From assembly GCA_030077755.1 (NCBI GenBank), contig JAQJZZ010000011.1:1798001-1862000 (forward strand): a DNA stretch of 64,000 nt, in the 5' to 3' direction. The notes under the pieces were generated by a model that saw only the letters and a list, made by a program, of their open reading frames with translations, was not told the DNA's origin and searched no databases. Shown piece by piece: positions 12,185 through 23,422 of the stretch. The stretch's first letter is position 1; the number at the start of each line of letters is the position of its first letter. This stretch comes from Filosporella fistucella (lineage: Eukaryota; Ascomycota; Leotiomycetes; Helotiales). Made by a program: the position numbers and the translations under genes.

Positions 12185-14468
12185 TTACAATTTTTGTCCT
12201 TTCTTCCACTCCGCGGCCACATCTGCGTACGTGCTAAACACAATCTCGTCTCCCCAGCCCTTCAACCACCAAATCATCATATCAATCATGCCAATCACAT
12301 GTGCCATCCCACTCGTATCAGGATGAAGCACCAATGGGAACAAAAAGTCTCCATCATCCGAGTCAGGGTTGTGGTATAAGTACTCGAATCTCGCTTTCCA
12401 CATTTCCAAGATACTGCTCGTGGGCACGTAGCCATGCGAGTTTGGAGCCGAGGGAAGAAATTGCATTGGGGTCATGTCTTCCATGTACCAGTTGCAAGGG
12501 AGCTCTACTAGTGTGCTGCTGGTGGGTGAGGAGGGTGTGGGAATAGGATGCATCCATGTTGCCGCGGAGAGAGAAGGGGAGAAATCTATGGGTGTTATAG
12601 GTGGTGCTTTAGGAAGGAAATAGGGTTGAGAGTCGTGGTGAGTGAGCGATGTATCTTTTCTCCGATCAGCAAATTTTTCATCTCGACATTATAGTGCAGT
12701 GAGTTACCATATAAGAAGCCATGTTCTTCCAGTACCTTCACGGTATGCTCTCGTATCTGGTAAAGTGGTGCTCTCCACCCTTTCGGTTTCTTCCCCGTCA
12801 ACGCTTCAGCCAATGCCACACACTTAGCTATTACCTCCTTCTCTTGCTCCTCAGTCATCTGTGCCCCTCCCTCGTGAGCATATCCATGACAGCCTATTTC
12901 TGCTCCACTGTCGAGAATAGCTTTCGTCTGAGCAGGAAACGTTTCTAGAGAATGACCGGGAATGAACCAGGTTACGGAGGAGGAGATGGAGTGTTTAGCG
13001 AAAAGTTTCAGGAGGCGAGGGACACCGACTTGGCCGGCAAAGAAGCCGGAAGAGTAATCTGCCATGTTGTTTGTCGGAGAGGCGCCTGTGCCTAGGAAAC
13101 CGGAGATGGCGTCAAAGTCGATACTGAGGAGAACTTTGATACTGCGTTTCTTCCGGCCGAAAATTGATGGGATGATCGAGGTAGGGATAATAGATTGAGC
13201 TTTGCCGATGATTGTAGAAGCAGTTGATGCTTTGGGAGTTGCTCCAACCTCTTCTTTTTTCCATACGACCCTCCCCTCCATTCCACCATCTACACTCAGG
13301 CATTCACCAGAGATATGCCCGGCGGCTTTATGACTAGCTAGGAAACACATAGCTCTTGCCACATCTTCTGGCTTCGCTATTTTCCTTAGTGGAACGGTAG
13401 CTTGAGCTTCTGTCCACATCTCATTTGGATCATCTAGTCGGCCTTCGATGAGAGGAGTGTCAACCCATCCTGGTGCTACGGCATTTATTCGAGCTTGGCT
13501 GTTTAATCGCACAATCTCATTCTTGACACCCCTCACAAGACCATACTGCAGACCTGCTTTACCAGACGCATATTCTGTATGTCCTGCTTGCCCAAATTTA
13601 CCGGTCTCGGAACCAGTGACGACGATAGATAGATTGGCCAATTCTTTACCGGTGGAATTTTGCACTTCTTCGGCGCTAAGCAGGAAATGTTTGATAGTTA
13701 GGAACGTTCCACGGATATTGGTGTTGTAGGTTTTCTCCCAGAGGTCGAGGGGGATCTTCCAGATGGGGTAGGAGTTTGATTCATCGGTGATGCCGGCATT
13801 GGCGATGAGAATGTTGATTGGACCATGATGTTCCTTTGCTTGGAGGATGCAGGAGGCGATGGACTTTTCAGACGAAATGTCGCCGGTGACGGTGAATAGG
13901 TTTGGTGATAGTGGTAGAGTGATTGGACGTAGGTCGTGAGCTGTCACTTTACAGCCTTGCTCTGGTGGATGTTAGTGTGGTCTGTTGACATGCTTAAAAA
14001 AGTTAAAGCAGAATGGAGGGAGAGAAGAAAAAAGCAAGTTGTGGAATTGGTGTCGAGGGGAAGATGTAGAGCGAAGTCTGTTCCAGAAGCAATCACAATT
14101 TGTTTTGTTAGGAAGCCCACGACTTCTAGGACTAGACTTTCTGAATATGGGGTCTGAATACAGAAGCTCATTCAATTCTAAGAGATTGTATATATCAAGA
14201 AGACGAGATGAATGAGGAATTGAGAGGGTGTCGCAGCCATCAGGGGAAAGCTTTCTCCTAAAAGTAAAGCAATTATAGAGGGGTTCGGACACAAATATTG
14301 ATGGATAATAGAGCAAGGCTAATGCCCCAAGAACATTTCATATCCATGATCAAACTTCCAGGTCATCAGATGCACGTACCTAAGAATTCTTTTACAGCTT
14401 GACCCCCAATCCCGCCGGCAGCACCTGTGATAAACACGTGTAGACCTTCCAATGCAAGAAAAGACATT
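12185..14468 (-). CDS. SDR-NodB polysaccharide deacetylase fusion, frame break near start
   Basis: Two complete enzyme domains in one chain. Exons are 14468-14380, 13961-12708 and 12654-12185. Residues about 1-255 are a short-chain dehydrogenase: TGAAGGIG cofactor loop, NAG, Ser near 147, YASGK (Tyr160/Lys164), and a VDGGM end. After a short basic linker, residues about 300-603 form a NodB/PuuE-type deacetylase: SIDFDA (Asp311/Asp313), GCHGYAHE metal histidines (388/392), WRAP, then LPCNWYMEDMTPMQF and FPLVLHPDTSG. Exon 2 is one open frame across both domains, so the fusion does not depend on splicing. No signal peptide is seen, which points to a cytosolic small-molecule substrate. Oddity: the only sensible ATG (14466-14468) is followed by a run of five T; the Rossmann frame (FLALEGLHVFITGAAG) needs four. 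The 418-base first intron is long for this genome. Residue numbers assume the shorter run. Confidence 0.85.
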
Positions 14469-15741
14469 ATGAGTGGCAAAGATCTATAAAAATATTACTA
14501 TGATAGATCTTGTTGTTAGACAAGATAGGTAGAAGAGCATTCGAAAGCTTGAAAATGCTCTTCGTCTGGTTGATACTAATATCACTGAGCCGATTGGGTA
14601 AGTGGGGTTAGCAATTTGAGGGGCAATCAAGGCTTATCGCTCGTCTTCAACGTTGCATTACATACTCGAAATCAAGTTGCTTTTGGGACAACAAGATATC
14701 TGGGAAATTATCACTTCATGTGTGCTAGGTAGGTATATGTGGAGTGCTAGCAGTATTGGGAATACTTTGCAATGCGGAGATCGAAAGGACTTGTCTCTCG
14801 ACTTCCGGTATGTAGGACGTAGGGTGTATCTCCTTTCCAGTATGAAACAACTTTCAACATCTCTTACTACGAGACTTACCATTGCTTCTTCCGCATCCTC
14901 CTTTCTCTATGAGATCTCAAATGGGATACAAAGGTTCTCACCATCTCCCAAGTCTCACGTGACTGACATGTGATACGGTATCTCCGCTTCCATTCCATTT
15001 CCATTCTTCCATTCCTCCCGTCCTGTTCGGTTCCCTGCAGGAAGATCCTCAAGGATGTTCAGCCACAATCTCATCTGGACCCCTCGAGGTAAGAGACTTG
15101 ACGACATCCGTGGCTGCAGTGAAACAATGGCGACGTAAGGTGAGGTCATTTTGTTTCTTGCATTTCCTTTACTGCGACAACACAGGAAAAAATTTGGTGC
15201 CGAAGAATAACAAATTTCTGCAGAAAGGGTCCTTCTATCCAGGGATGCAATTCAGGGCTCGGAAGGATTGCAGTGGCACTTCAGGGCAGGGATTCTGCCT
15301 TGGAATTTGCTGGAGAAATCGACGCCCTCCAAGATTTTGAGGGCTCGGAGGGTAGAGTTTGCTATCACAGGCCAATTGAAGGCACGGTTTTTGCCCTCGA
15401 AGCACTGCACTTGTGTCAGCGCAGGTCACGAGCGACAACTAAATAAGGCAACTTTGTCAGGGTTTCCAGTGAAATAGAAATGCTGGAACAAACGAGTCAG
15501 ACTCTCCAACAGGGTTGAGATGTTTGATGTGTGGAAATGGTCTCCATGGTGTAATGTGGATAGACTGCAAGTGCAAACACTCGGCAGTTAGTCGCTTGAC
15601 TGTGTTTTGTCATTTATTGCCTAGGTACAGAGATATTAGAAGTTCTCCGAACCGTGAGAACGCGAGAGAATGCTGGAGGTAGAAAAATGTGACAATGGCT
15701 TGGTTCCCGGAAGCAAGCTGGGTGTTTGCCACCCTGCATAG

Positions 15742-15760
15742 CTACCTACCTACCTACCTC
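15742..15760 (+). repeat. ACCT tandem repeat
   Basis: Four to five consecutive CTAC/CTACCT units, followed directly by TTAGATCCCTA. The same follow-on sequence occurs after the TACCTACC element at 9934. Confidence 0.7.
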
Positions 15761-16244
15761 TTAGATCCCTACTATTCCCCAAATGAGGGCCGGCCAAGTA
15801 TAATTGGAGCCCTACAGCAAGGAAGGTCGCCAAAGACAAAGTATCTAATAGAATAAGTGGATTCGATTCGAGTGAGAAACCTCGAAAGTCTCCGTCCCCA
15901 TACGAAGCGAGTTGAGGTTGGGCAATGCAATGCAATGCAATATCGTCAAATTCGGGGTCCAAAAGGGATATTAATGTTGGAAGCGGAATTCTAATGTGGC
16001 GGACTGATGCTGTGGCTGCTGCTGTTGTAAATTGCTTTTGCTTGTGCTTGAACTATCTACAGTACCTAGCTTACCTATCCATCGCTCTCCGACCATGCAG
16101 CATGACATTAGAGAGATTAGGCACCTTGGTCCATGTACTTGTACCTACCTCGTTAGGTATTCGGTATCTATGCCTCTGTCCTCGTAGCTGGAAGCTATGT
16201 CTTAAGTCTCTAGCTGCTTGGTATCTAGGTGTTGGTATGTACTT

Positions 16245-16260
16245 GTACTTGTACAAGTAC
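16245..16260. promoter_or_regulatory. Perfect palindrome GTACTTGTACAAGTAC
   Basis: The 16 bases equal their own reverse complement, and a further ACTTGT lies directly upstream. The half motif GTACTTGTAC also occurs at 16135-16144 and 60846-60855 on the plus strand and at 5141-5150 and 5320-5329 on the minus strand. It may be a dimeric transcription-factor site; the factor is unknown. Confidence 0.5.
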
Positions 16261-16402
16261 CCACGTAGGTAGTCATCAGCGTGTTCGGGCCCGATTCCAC
16301 GCTGTCAGTGCGAGTACCGGTACAGTACGAGTACATGCGGGTTGAGGTGCCAGTGTCACTCACTGCCACTACCACTGCCCGTGTCAGGCCAGGTTTTGCC
16401 AC

Positions 16403-16438
16403 CCGCCCACTCTCCCACTCTCCCACTGTCCCACTCCT
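16403..16438. repeat. CCCACTCT minisatellite
   Basis: About four imperfect tandem units of CCCACTCTC or CCCACTGTC lie in a C/T-rich stretch, probably part of the phytochrome promoter or 5' leader. Confidence 0.65.
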
Positions 16439-16745
16439 CAGCATGGGATTTTGAAAAAAATCCCATCCTTACTTATCCTTAATCCCAGCTATTCTCAACC
16501 TCCCTTTCCCCCCGTCAGCCTTTCTTCTTTTCGCCAATCGTCTTGCCGCAGATCATCTCAACTCCACTGTATTTGTATGAGTACTGTATCTATATTAGTC
16601 TCTCCATGCAATAATACATCCATTACCGCTCCACGTACTCGAGGTACTGTCATTCAGCGCCCGGTACCCAGCAGCCGGGTGTGCACGATACCGGATCTCC
16701 GCCCCCCCCCGCCCTCCCCCTACAAGGTCACAACCCTCGACCTTT

Positions 16746-16797
16746 CCTACCTTACCTTACCCGACCTACCCTACCTCCCTAACTTTACCTTACCTTA
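16746..16797 (+). repeat. TACCTTACC low-complexity tract
   Basis: Imperfect repeats of CTACCTTACC and TTACCTTACC on the plus strand, the sense of the phytochrome gene starting about 780 bases downstream. Confidence 0.65.
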
Positions 16798-17578
16798 TTG
16801 TTACCCACAGATGCTGCTGCTGCTACGAGACAGCAAGCCCGGTTTGGTGAGGTAAAGCAGCTGACAAGGACTAGGCAAGGTTCGCCCAGTCTCACACCCT
16901 AAAAGCATGGGAAATCCGACGACAACGGTGGCAAGATCGACATTGGTCTTGCTGCGAACATCAACAGCTGCAATTGCAACTCTCGTCTCTTCTCCACCAT
17001 CGTGCATTACAACGCTGAACGAAGCATTCCCGACTGTCAAGCCCCTCGGTCATAGAGTTTAACTCGGGGTGAAGCTTCCGTCAACACTTGCAGGATCCGT
17101 AGGCCAGGAAAAACGGCAAACCGAACTATCACTTAGTGTAAATCCATTCGCCCTAAACCATCGTGTTTTGCCACCTCATCTCATCCTCGACGACCTCAGT
17201 TGAGAAGAAATATCTGTCATCCGTCAAGACAGACCTTCAATCCCGACACGCCTCAGGCTGGTCCAGATACCACCGCATTCCCTACACGAGCCTCCTCTGG
17301 CCTACAGCTCTCCTTTCCCCGTCTCTTTCTGCCTGCGCTATCCATCACTTACCCAATCCAGCGATCGAACGCCGCTGTAAACGGATTATCCAGTACTAGT
17401 CGTTCCTCTCTATATGAAGTCTTCCACTCTGCCGATCGTCTCTATATGTCTTCCATACGCGACCATATATACTTTTGAGGAAAGAGAATTTTCGGTGTAA
17501 GCTCAATCGGAGCAAAGGTGGTGGTGGTGGAGGGTCCAACACTTCTTTCTTAAATTTGCCATACAGGAGCCGACAAAT

Positions 17579-20500
17579 ATGTGGCCTGGAAACGACAATC
17601 CACCTTCTGACGAAACGTCCAAAGGATCCGAATCCCCTCTTGCGATTGAGATTCCTGCCGTCCAACGACGAGGCTCCGAAATTGGTGAAGCTCACCCGGC
17701 TGGACTGTCTCTATCACCTAAATCCCCAGCCCTAATCCAAGAGAGGGGCCAGGCACCGCGACTATGGTCTTCGGATGTACATCGAGAATTTGTCCCTATG
17801 CATGGCTATGATGGTCATTCCTCTTGGAGTGCGAGTTCCGACAAACAATTGGGAAGTCCTGGCTCAACCAGTGATCGTGTTTTTCCAATCCGGAGCGTAG
17901 TAAGTGTCGATCCAACGCAGACGCCTAGTATTCCGCAAGGGAGACACCCTAGTGATGGCCACGATTATTTTCCGAACGGGGTGGTAAATCCAGGTCATGA
18001 TACATCTGGCTCTCCTCAAACCCGTCAAAGCCAGGGCTTATCTATCTCAGAGAGTGATGGCAGGCCAAATCCTCGGTCGAGGAAGGCCCAGGATTCTCAG
18101 TCATCTACCGCAACATTAAGAAACACTGGCAGGAAAGGTTCTACATCTACTGCGTATAGCGAAGATCGATTTGGTGGTGGCAGCCGTATGCAGCTATTTA
18201 GTGATGCAGGATCAGAAAAGTCGAATGGGGGGTCAACAAGTGGTCGAGGGGGTTTGTCGCAGACGTCTGGGGGAACTCGCACACCTGCAGACCAAGAGAG
18301 TCTTTCGGGACTGGTGACAGCTCGATTCAAACATATCGTTACTGCCGAAGGTCATGCAGTTATTACTGGGCGTGACGGGGAAACCCTACAGCGTTGTGAG
18401 GATGAGCCGTGAGTACTCCCCAGCCGTCAGATGTACCCAACATACAATTTCTAACACTTTTAGAATTCACATCCCTGGAGCTGTACAGAGTTTTGGTGTC
18501 TTGATGGCATTAGAGGAACAGGGCGAAGGTCAATTGCTGGTGCGGGTTGTCAGCGAAAACTCGCACCGCCTTATCGGATACACTCCACAGGAGCTTTTCA
18601 GACTGAGCAGTTTTACGGACATTCTCAGTGAAGAACAGAGCGACAATCTACTCGATCATGTTGACTTTATACGCGACGAAGAAGCCGATCCCGCGACCAA
18701 TGGACCCGAAGTCTTCACCATCACCATTAAAATCCCGAGATCGACACGGCGGAACCATAAACTCTGGTGTGCAATGCATATCAATCCAGCCCATCCAGAC
18801 CTGATCATATGCGAATTTGAATTGGACGACGACCAGATGCACCCGCTGGCGCCCCCAAGTAATGAAACCCCAGAACCTCCAGAAGATACACTTAACAGTA
18901 ATCCCACCAGGGAAGAATACAACGAAAGTACCCACGTCACAAGCAAGCCCTTGAGAGTTCTAAGGAGTGCGAGGAAGAGGAAAGGAGAGGCTGCTGCAAT
19001 GGAGGTCTTCAACATCATGTCTCAAGTACAAGAGCAACTGGCCTCAGCGTCAAATCTTGACCAATTCTTGAAAATCCTGGTTGGCGTAGTTAAGGAGCTG
19101 ACGGGATTTCATCGAGTCATGATTTATCAATTCGATACCGCCTTCAATGGTCGTGTCGTTACGGAACTTGTTGATCCTCGGGCAACGAAGGATCTCTACA
19201 AAGGTTTGAACTTCCCTGCATCAGATATCCCTAAACAAGCTCGTGACTTGTATAAAGTCAACAAAGTACGGCTTTTGTACGATCGAGATTTGGAAACAGC
19301 TCGCCTAGTCTGTCGGAGTGTTGAAGACCTTGAACAGCCACTTGACCTTTCATTTAGTTACCTGCGTGCCATGTCACCAATCCATATCAAATACCTTGCC
19401 AACATGGCAGTCAGGTCAAGCATGAGCATTTCCATAAATGCGTTCAACGAGTTGTGGGGTTTAATTGCATGCCACTCATATGGAAGCAAAGGCATGAGAG
19501 TTTCGTTCCCTATCAGAAAAATGTGCCGTTTGGTTGGTGATACCGCTTCGCGAAACATTGAGAGATTATCATATGCATCTCGTCTTCAGGCGAGGAAGCT
19601 TATCAACACGGTTCCCACTGAAGCGAATCCCTCCGGGTACATCATCGCTTCATCCGATGATCTACTGAAACTTTTCGATGCCGATTTTGGGCTCCTATCG
19701 ATTCGAGGCGAGACCAAGATCCTTGGCCAGATAGACCACTCTCAAGAAGCACTTGCCATGCTTGAGTATCTTCGACTTCGAAAGATAACCTCCGTCCTGA
19801 CTTCTCAAGGCATCAGAGAAGATTTCCCAGATTTACGCTACCCCCCTGGCTTTGATGTCATTGCAGGCCTCCTTCTCGTTCCGTTGAGTGTTGGAGGACA
19901 AGACTTTATCGTATTTTTCCGGAAGGGCCAAGTTAAGGAAGTGAAGTGGGCAGGAAACCCGTACGAAAAGTTCATCAAGGAAGGAACGGAAGGTTATCTG
20001 GAGCCAAGGAAGAGTTTCAAGACCTGGAGCGAAACCGTGGTTGGGAAATGCCGCGAATGGACAGAAGAGCAGGTGGAGACTGCTGCCGTTCTATGTTTAG
20101 TCTACGGCAAATTTATTGAGGTCTGGCGACAGAAAGAGGCAGCCTTGCAAAGCAGCCAGCTCACGAGACTTCTACTCGCGAACTCGGCGCACGAGGTTCG
20201 CACACCACTGAATGCTATCATCAATTACCTTGAAATTGCACTGGAAGGCGCGCTTGACCAGGAAACGAGGGAAAATCTTGCAAAATCACATTCGGCATCA
20301 AAATCTCTTATATATGTGATCAATGACCTTCTCGATCTTACAAAAGCGGAAGAAGGGCAGGAATTGATTAAAGACGAGCTCTTTGATCTGCCTGCAACTG
20401 TTCGAGAAGCTACAGACTCATTCAAGGGCGATGCCAAACGCAAAGGCCTTGATTATGAGTGCGTTGAGCACCCTGGAGTCCCCCAATTAGTCCACGGTGA

Positions 20501-22331
20501 TCAACGGCGGGTTCGACAGGCTGTGGCAAATATTACTGCAAATGCGATGCAACACACAAGCACTGGTCATGTTCGCATTGAAATGTGGCTTCAAGAACTC
20601 TTAGGCGGCCGAGCCACTATTGAAATAGTGGTGTCAGATAGTGGAGCTGGCATGTCGAACGAGAAGCTCGACGCTCTCTTTAGAGATCTCGAACAAGTCA
20701 GCACCGACGGTGATGGCATGTTTGATAATGATTCCGGCTCGCCACATCTCCCTCAGAGCAAGGACAACCGTACCCTAGGCCTTGGGCTTGCTATGGTAGC
20801 CAGAATCGTAAGGAATATGGATGGTCAATTACGGTTGAAGTCTGAGGAAGGCAAGGGATCCCGCTTTGTGATTCAGTTGCCTTTCATTCTCCCTGATGAG
20901 GATGATGACACTGCTACTCAGAGTCAAGTCTCATCGACTAGAATGCTGACTCCAAGCCCATCTGCTCCTACACCTCCTCCTGCTGACGGAGAGGTCACTT
21001 TGATTGACAAGGCCAGTTCTTTTCGTGGTGATAATATTTCTCGCAAGCGAAGCCTCGAAGAAATTTCAAGCCTTCACAGTTTTCGAAGCGGCTCTAGCAA
21101 CAAGAGCAATGCTAGTAAGAAGAGTGATGTTGACAGACTCATTGATGCAATCTCGGGGCCTCTTGCCGTGGGCGAAGCTGAATCGGAAGAAAGAGCGTTA
21201 CAAAGATCGAACAGTAAGAGTAGCACGCACAGTCGCAAAAGTGCTGCCAGTCTAGGGACATCTTCGATGCAGACGTCATTCTCGAATGATCGACCTGGGA
21301 GATTGAAGCGTTCAAAGTCGTATGGTGCACCGGAGCACCTTCGGAGCCCTTATGCCGGACCTGGCGGCTCCGAATTTGTGACCGACAACAAAACACTGTT
21401 AAGAGCGGTCAGGATGCCAGATGAGTTTAGTGAAACTCCAGCGGAGGAGTCACCGCCCCATGTAGCTTCGAGAGTCCTATTTGATATTCCAGACAAGCAG
21501 AAAGAATTGCAAGAATCGCCACGGGAACAGACTGCAGAACACTTGCAAATCCTGGTTGCAGAGGACGATCCCATTAATAGCCGCATAATTGAAAAGCGAC
21601 TCCAAAAAAGCGGCCATGAAGTACGCCACACTGTCAATGGAGAAGAATGTGCGAGTGCGTATGGTGAAAAGCCCGCCTTCTTCGATGTGGTGCTCATGGA
21701 CATGCAAGTAAGTTTTCCATCCTTCCTTAGTTAGTAGTCAGTTCCAGATCGCTAACTATGATTCAAGATGCCGATTGTAGATGGACTCACATCCACGAAA
21801 ATGATAAGATCGTACGAAAAGTCACACCCACAAAGCAAGCTTTCACCTCGTGTAGCTACTAATGGTAGAGTTCCGGTCTTTGCTGTATCTGCCTCCCTAC
21901 TTGAACGCGAGCGGCAAACTTATATCAATGCCGGCTTTGACGGATGGGTGTTAAAGCCTATAGATTTCAAACGGCTCAATCATCTTTTGCTGGGCATAGT
22001 TGATATTGGGGTTCGGGAGTCTTGTTTATATCGGCCGGGCGAATGGGAAAGAGGAGGTTGGTTTCACAGGAATGCACAATCTGCGATGAGTACATCAACT
22101 GTCCCTTCAGACAAGAGTCCTGTCCAGCATCCACCACCTCAGCAATCAACTCCACAGCCTGATATGGATTCGCTCCACAGCAGCGAATCTGGGTCAATTA
22201 CACCTACTAAGCTCGAAGTGCGGCGGCCACTGATTCACGATGAGAGACTGGATATCCCTCCGAGTGCCCAAGTCGATGCAGGTACAGAAGATCACGTAGT
22301 GAAGGATGTCACAGACGAACCTGAGTCTTGA
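17579..22331 (+). CDS. phy: Fungal phytochrome hybrid histidine kinase (first copy)
   Basis: Red/far-red photoreceptor kinase that binds biliverdin and relays phosphate through an attached response regulator. Exons are 17579-18408, 18464-21707 and 21768-22331 (1545 residues). A Ser/Gly-rich extension of about 265 residues precedes the chromophore Cys273 in CEDEPIHIPGAVQSFG. PAS spans roughly 278-390. GAF is about 457-625, with the PASDIPKQARDLY tongue-contact motif. PHY is about 650-830. The HisKA H-box is SAHEVRTPLN, with His853 as phospho-acceptor. The ATPase domain has NITANAMQH, DSGAGMS and GLGLAMVARIV. A 200-residue Ser/Arg/Lys-rich linker leads to a receiver domain with AEDDPINS, Asp1356 in VVLMDMQMP and Lys1421 in VLKPID. 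A Pro/Ser-rich tail ends the protein. Both introns fall in the same coding positions as introns of the second phytochrome (inside CEDEP/IHIPG and before MP in the receiver). Confidence 0.96.
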
Positions 22332-23422
22332 TGACCAATTGATTTTCCATAACAGCAGTTTGTTGCCATGATTATGGAGGTTGAGGGAACGTTTGGACAT
22401 AAATGAGGATCTTCTTCGCTGGTTAGGAGACCTGGAATTTAACCATGATCAGGAGTGACACGGGAGTTTAAAGGTGTTGTAGGCGCATCAGGAAATAACG
22501 AGTACATAGCATGTCTTTATAAAGCATAAGAGAGGGCATCAGCGGCTCTCTTGATCCGCCAGCATTGAAGGAGCATTGCTTGCATAAGTTTTGAGCGAAG
22601 GCTATTGTATATAGGAGTATGAGCCGTAATCAATGGTGATATAGGAAGAGTTTGTAATACAGTTTCGATGCGGTCAGCTCACGCCCAGAAAGTACTAAGT
22701 CATTTGTTTCGACCAAGCCGATTCATGCTCTGATCCAACAAGACCGCCAAGATCTAGTACCTTCGTTCGCATCGTGCTCTGAAGTCTGCAATTGAATCTG
22801 ACTTTGAATTGCATCTCTTCATCCGGCGCACATGACTGTCTGTTCTCGTACCTGCATATCTCGGATCCTGATCTCAGCCAGGATTACCAAATGAACCTCA
22901 TCTCCAGCAGCTCCGATTCGCCGCTGCACGCAAAAACCATCGACAAAGCCTGGAAATGGCATGGAAGAATAGTGCAGTTTCATCACGGACGGTGCGGATT
23001 GGGTAATTTGCATCGGCAGCAGATGTGTTGTTCTGGCACGGTCCTGTTTGTTGCTGCGGAGTGACGTACCAGGCAGATTAAGCTTGGGGAAGCTCAAACA
23101 ATCAGGCATGGCTGATTGCTGGAAATCCTGGAAGTTGGTCGACCGGTCGATTGAGTCCAGTTAATGTAAAACAAGCGAAGCAAAAGTAGACTGACTGTTG
23201 TCTCTCTCCTCCTTCTCCGGTTCCTCTTTCAATTCGAATATTCACGCCTGTATTGTTCTGTCTCCTTTTCTCTCACTTTCCTTCTTCCGTTGAGGATCAA
23301 GAAAAGACGTGAGGAAGTCAGTCTGCCCAGCCTGTAATTAAGGTTCGCCCCCACTGAAGAAGCTTATCACCGCCCGCTCGTTACAGCGGATTTCTTGGCC
23401 CACCTGCCAATTCGACGCCAAA
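22332..23422. other. Intergenic: phytochrome 3' end, App1-like promoter
   Basis: About 1.1 kb between two plus-strand genes. C/T-rich sequence at 23200-23290 suggests the promoter or leader of the next gene. I see no gene or RNA here. Confidence 0.5.

Larger units (their letters stand above)
14469..17578. promoter_or_regulatory. Long upstream region of first phytochrome
   Basis: This 3.1 kb separates the divergent SDR fusion and phytochrome genes. It holds TACCT tracts (15742-15760, 16746-16797), GTACTTGTAC at 16135, a 16-base palindrome at 16245-16260, a CCCACTCT minisatellite at 16403-16438, a poly-C run near 16693, and a GGTGGT run just before the start codon. Many short upstream ATG frames lie in 16.5-17.5 kb, which may be a long 5' leader. 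No protein gene is recognised. Confidence 0.55.
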
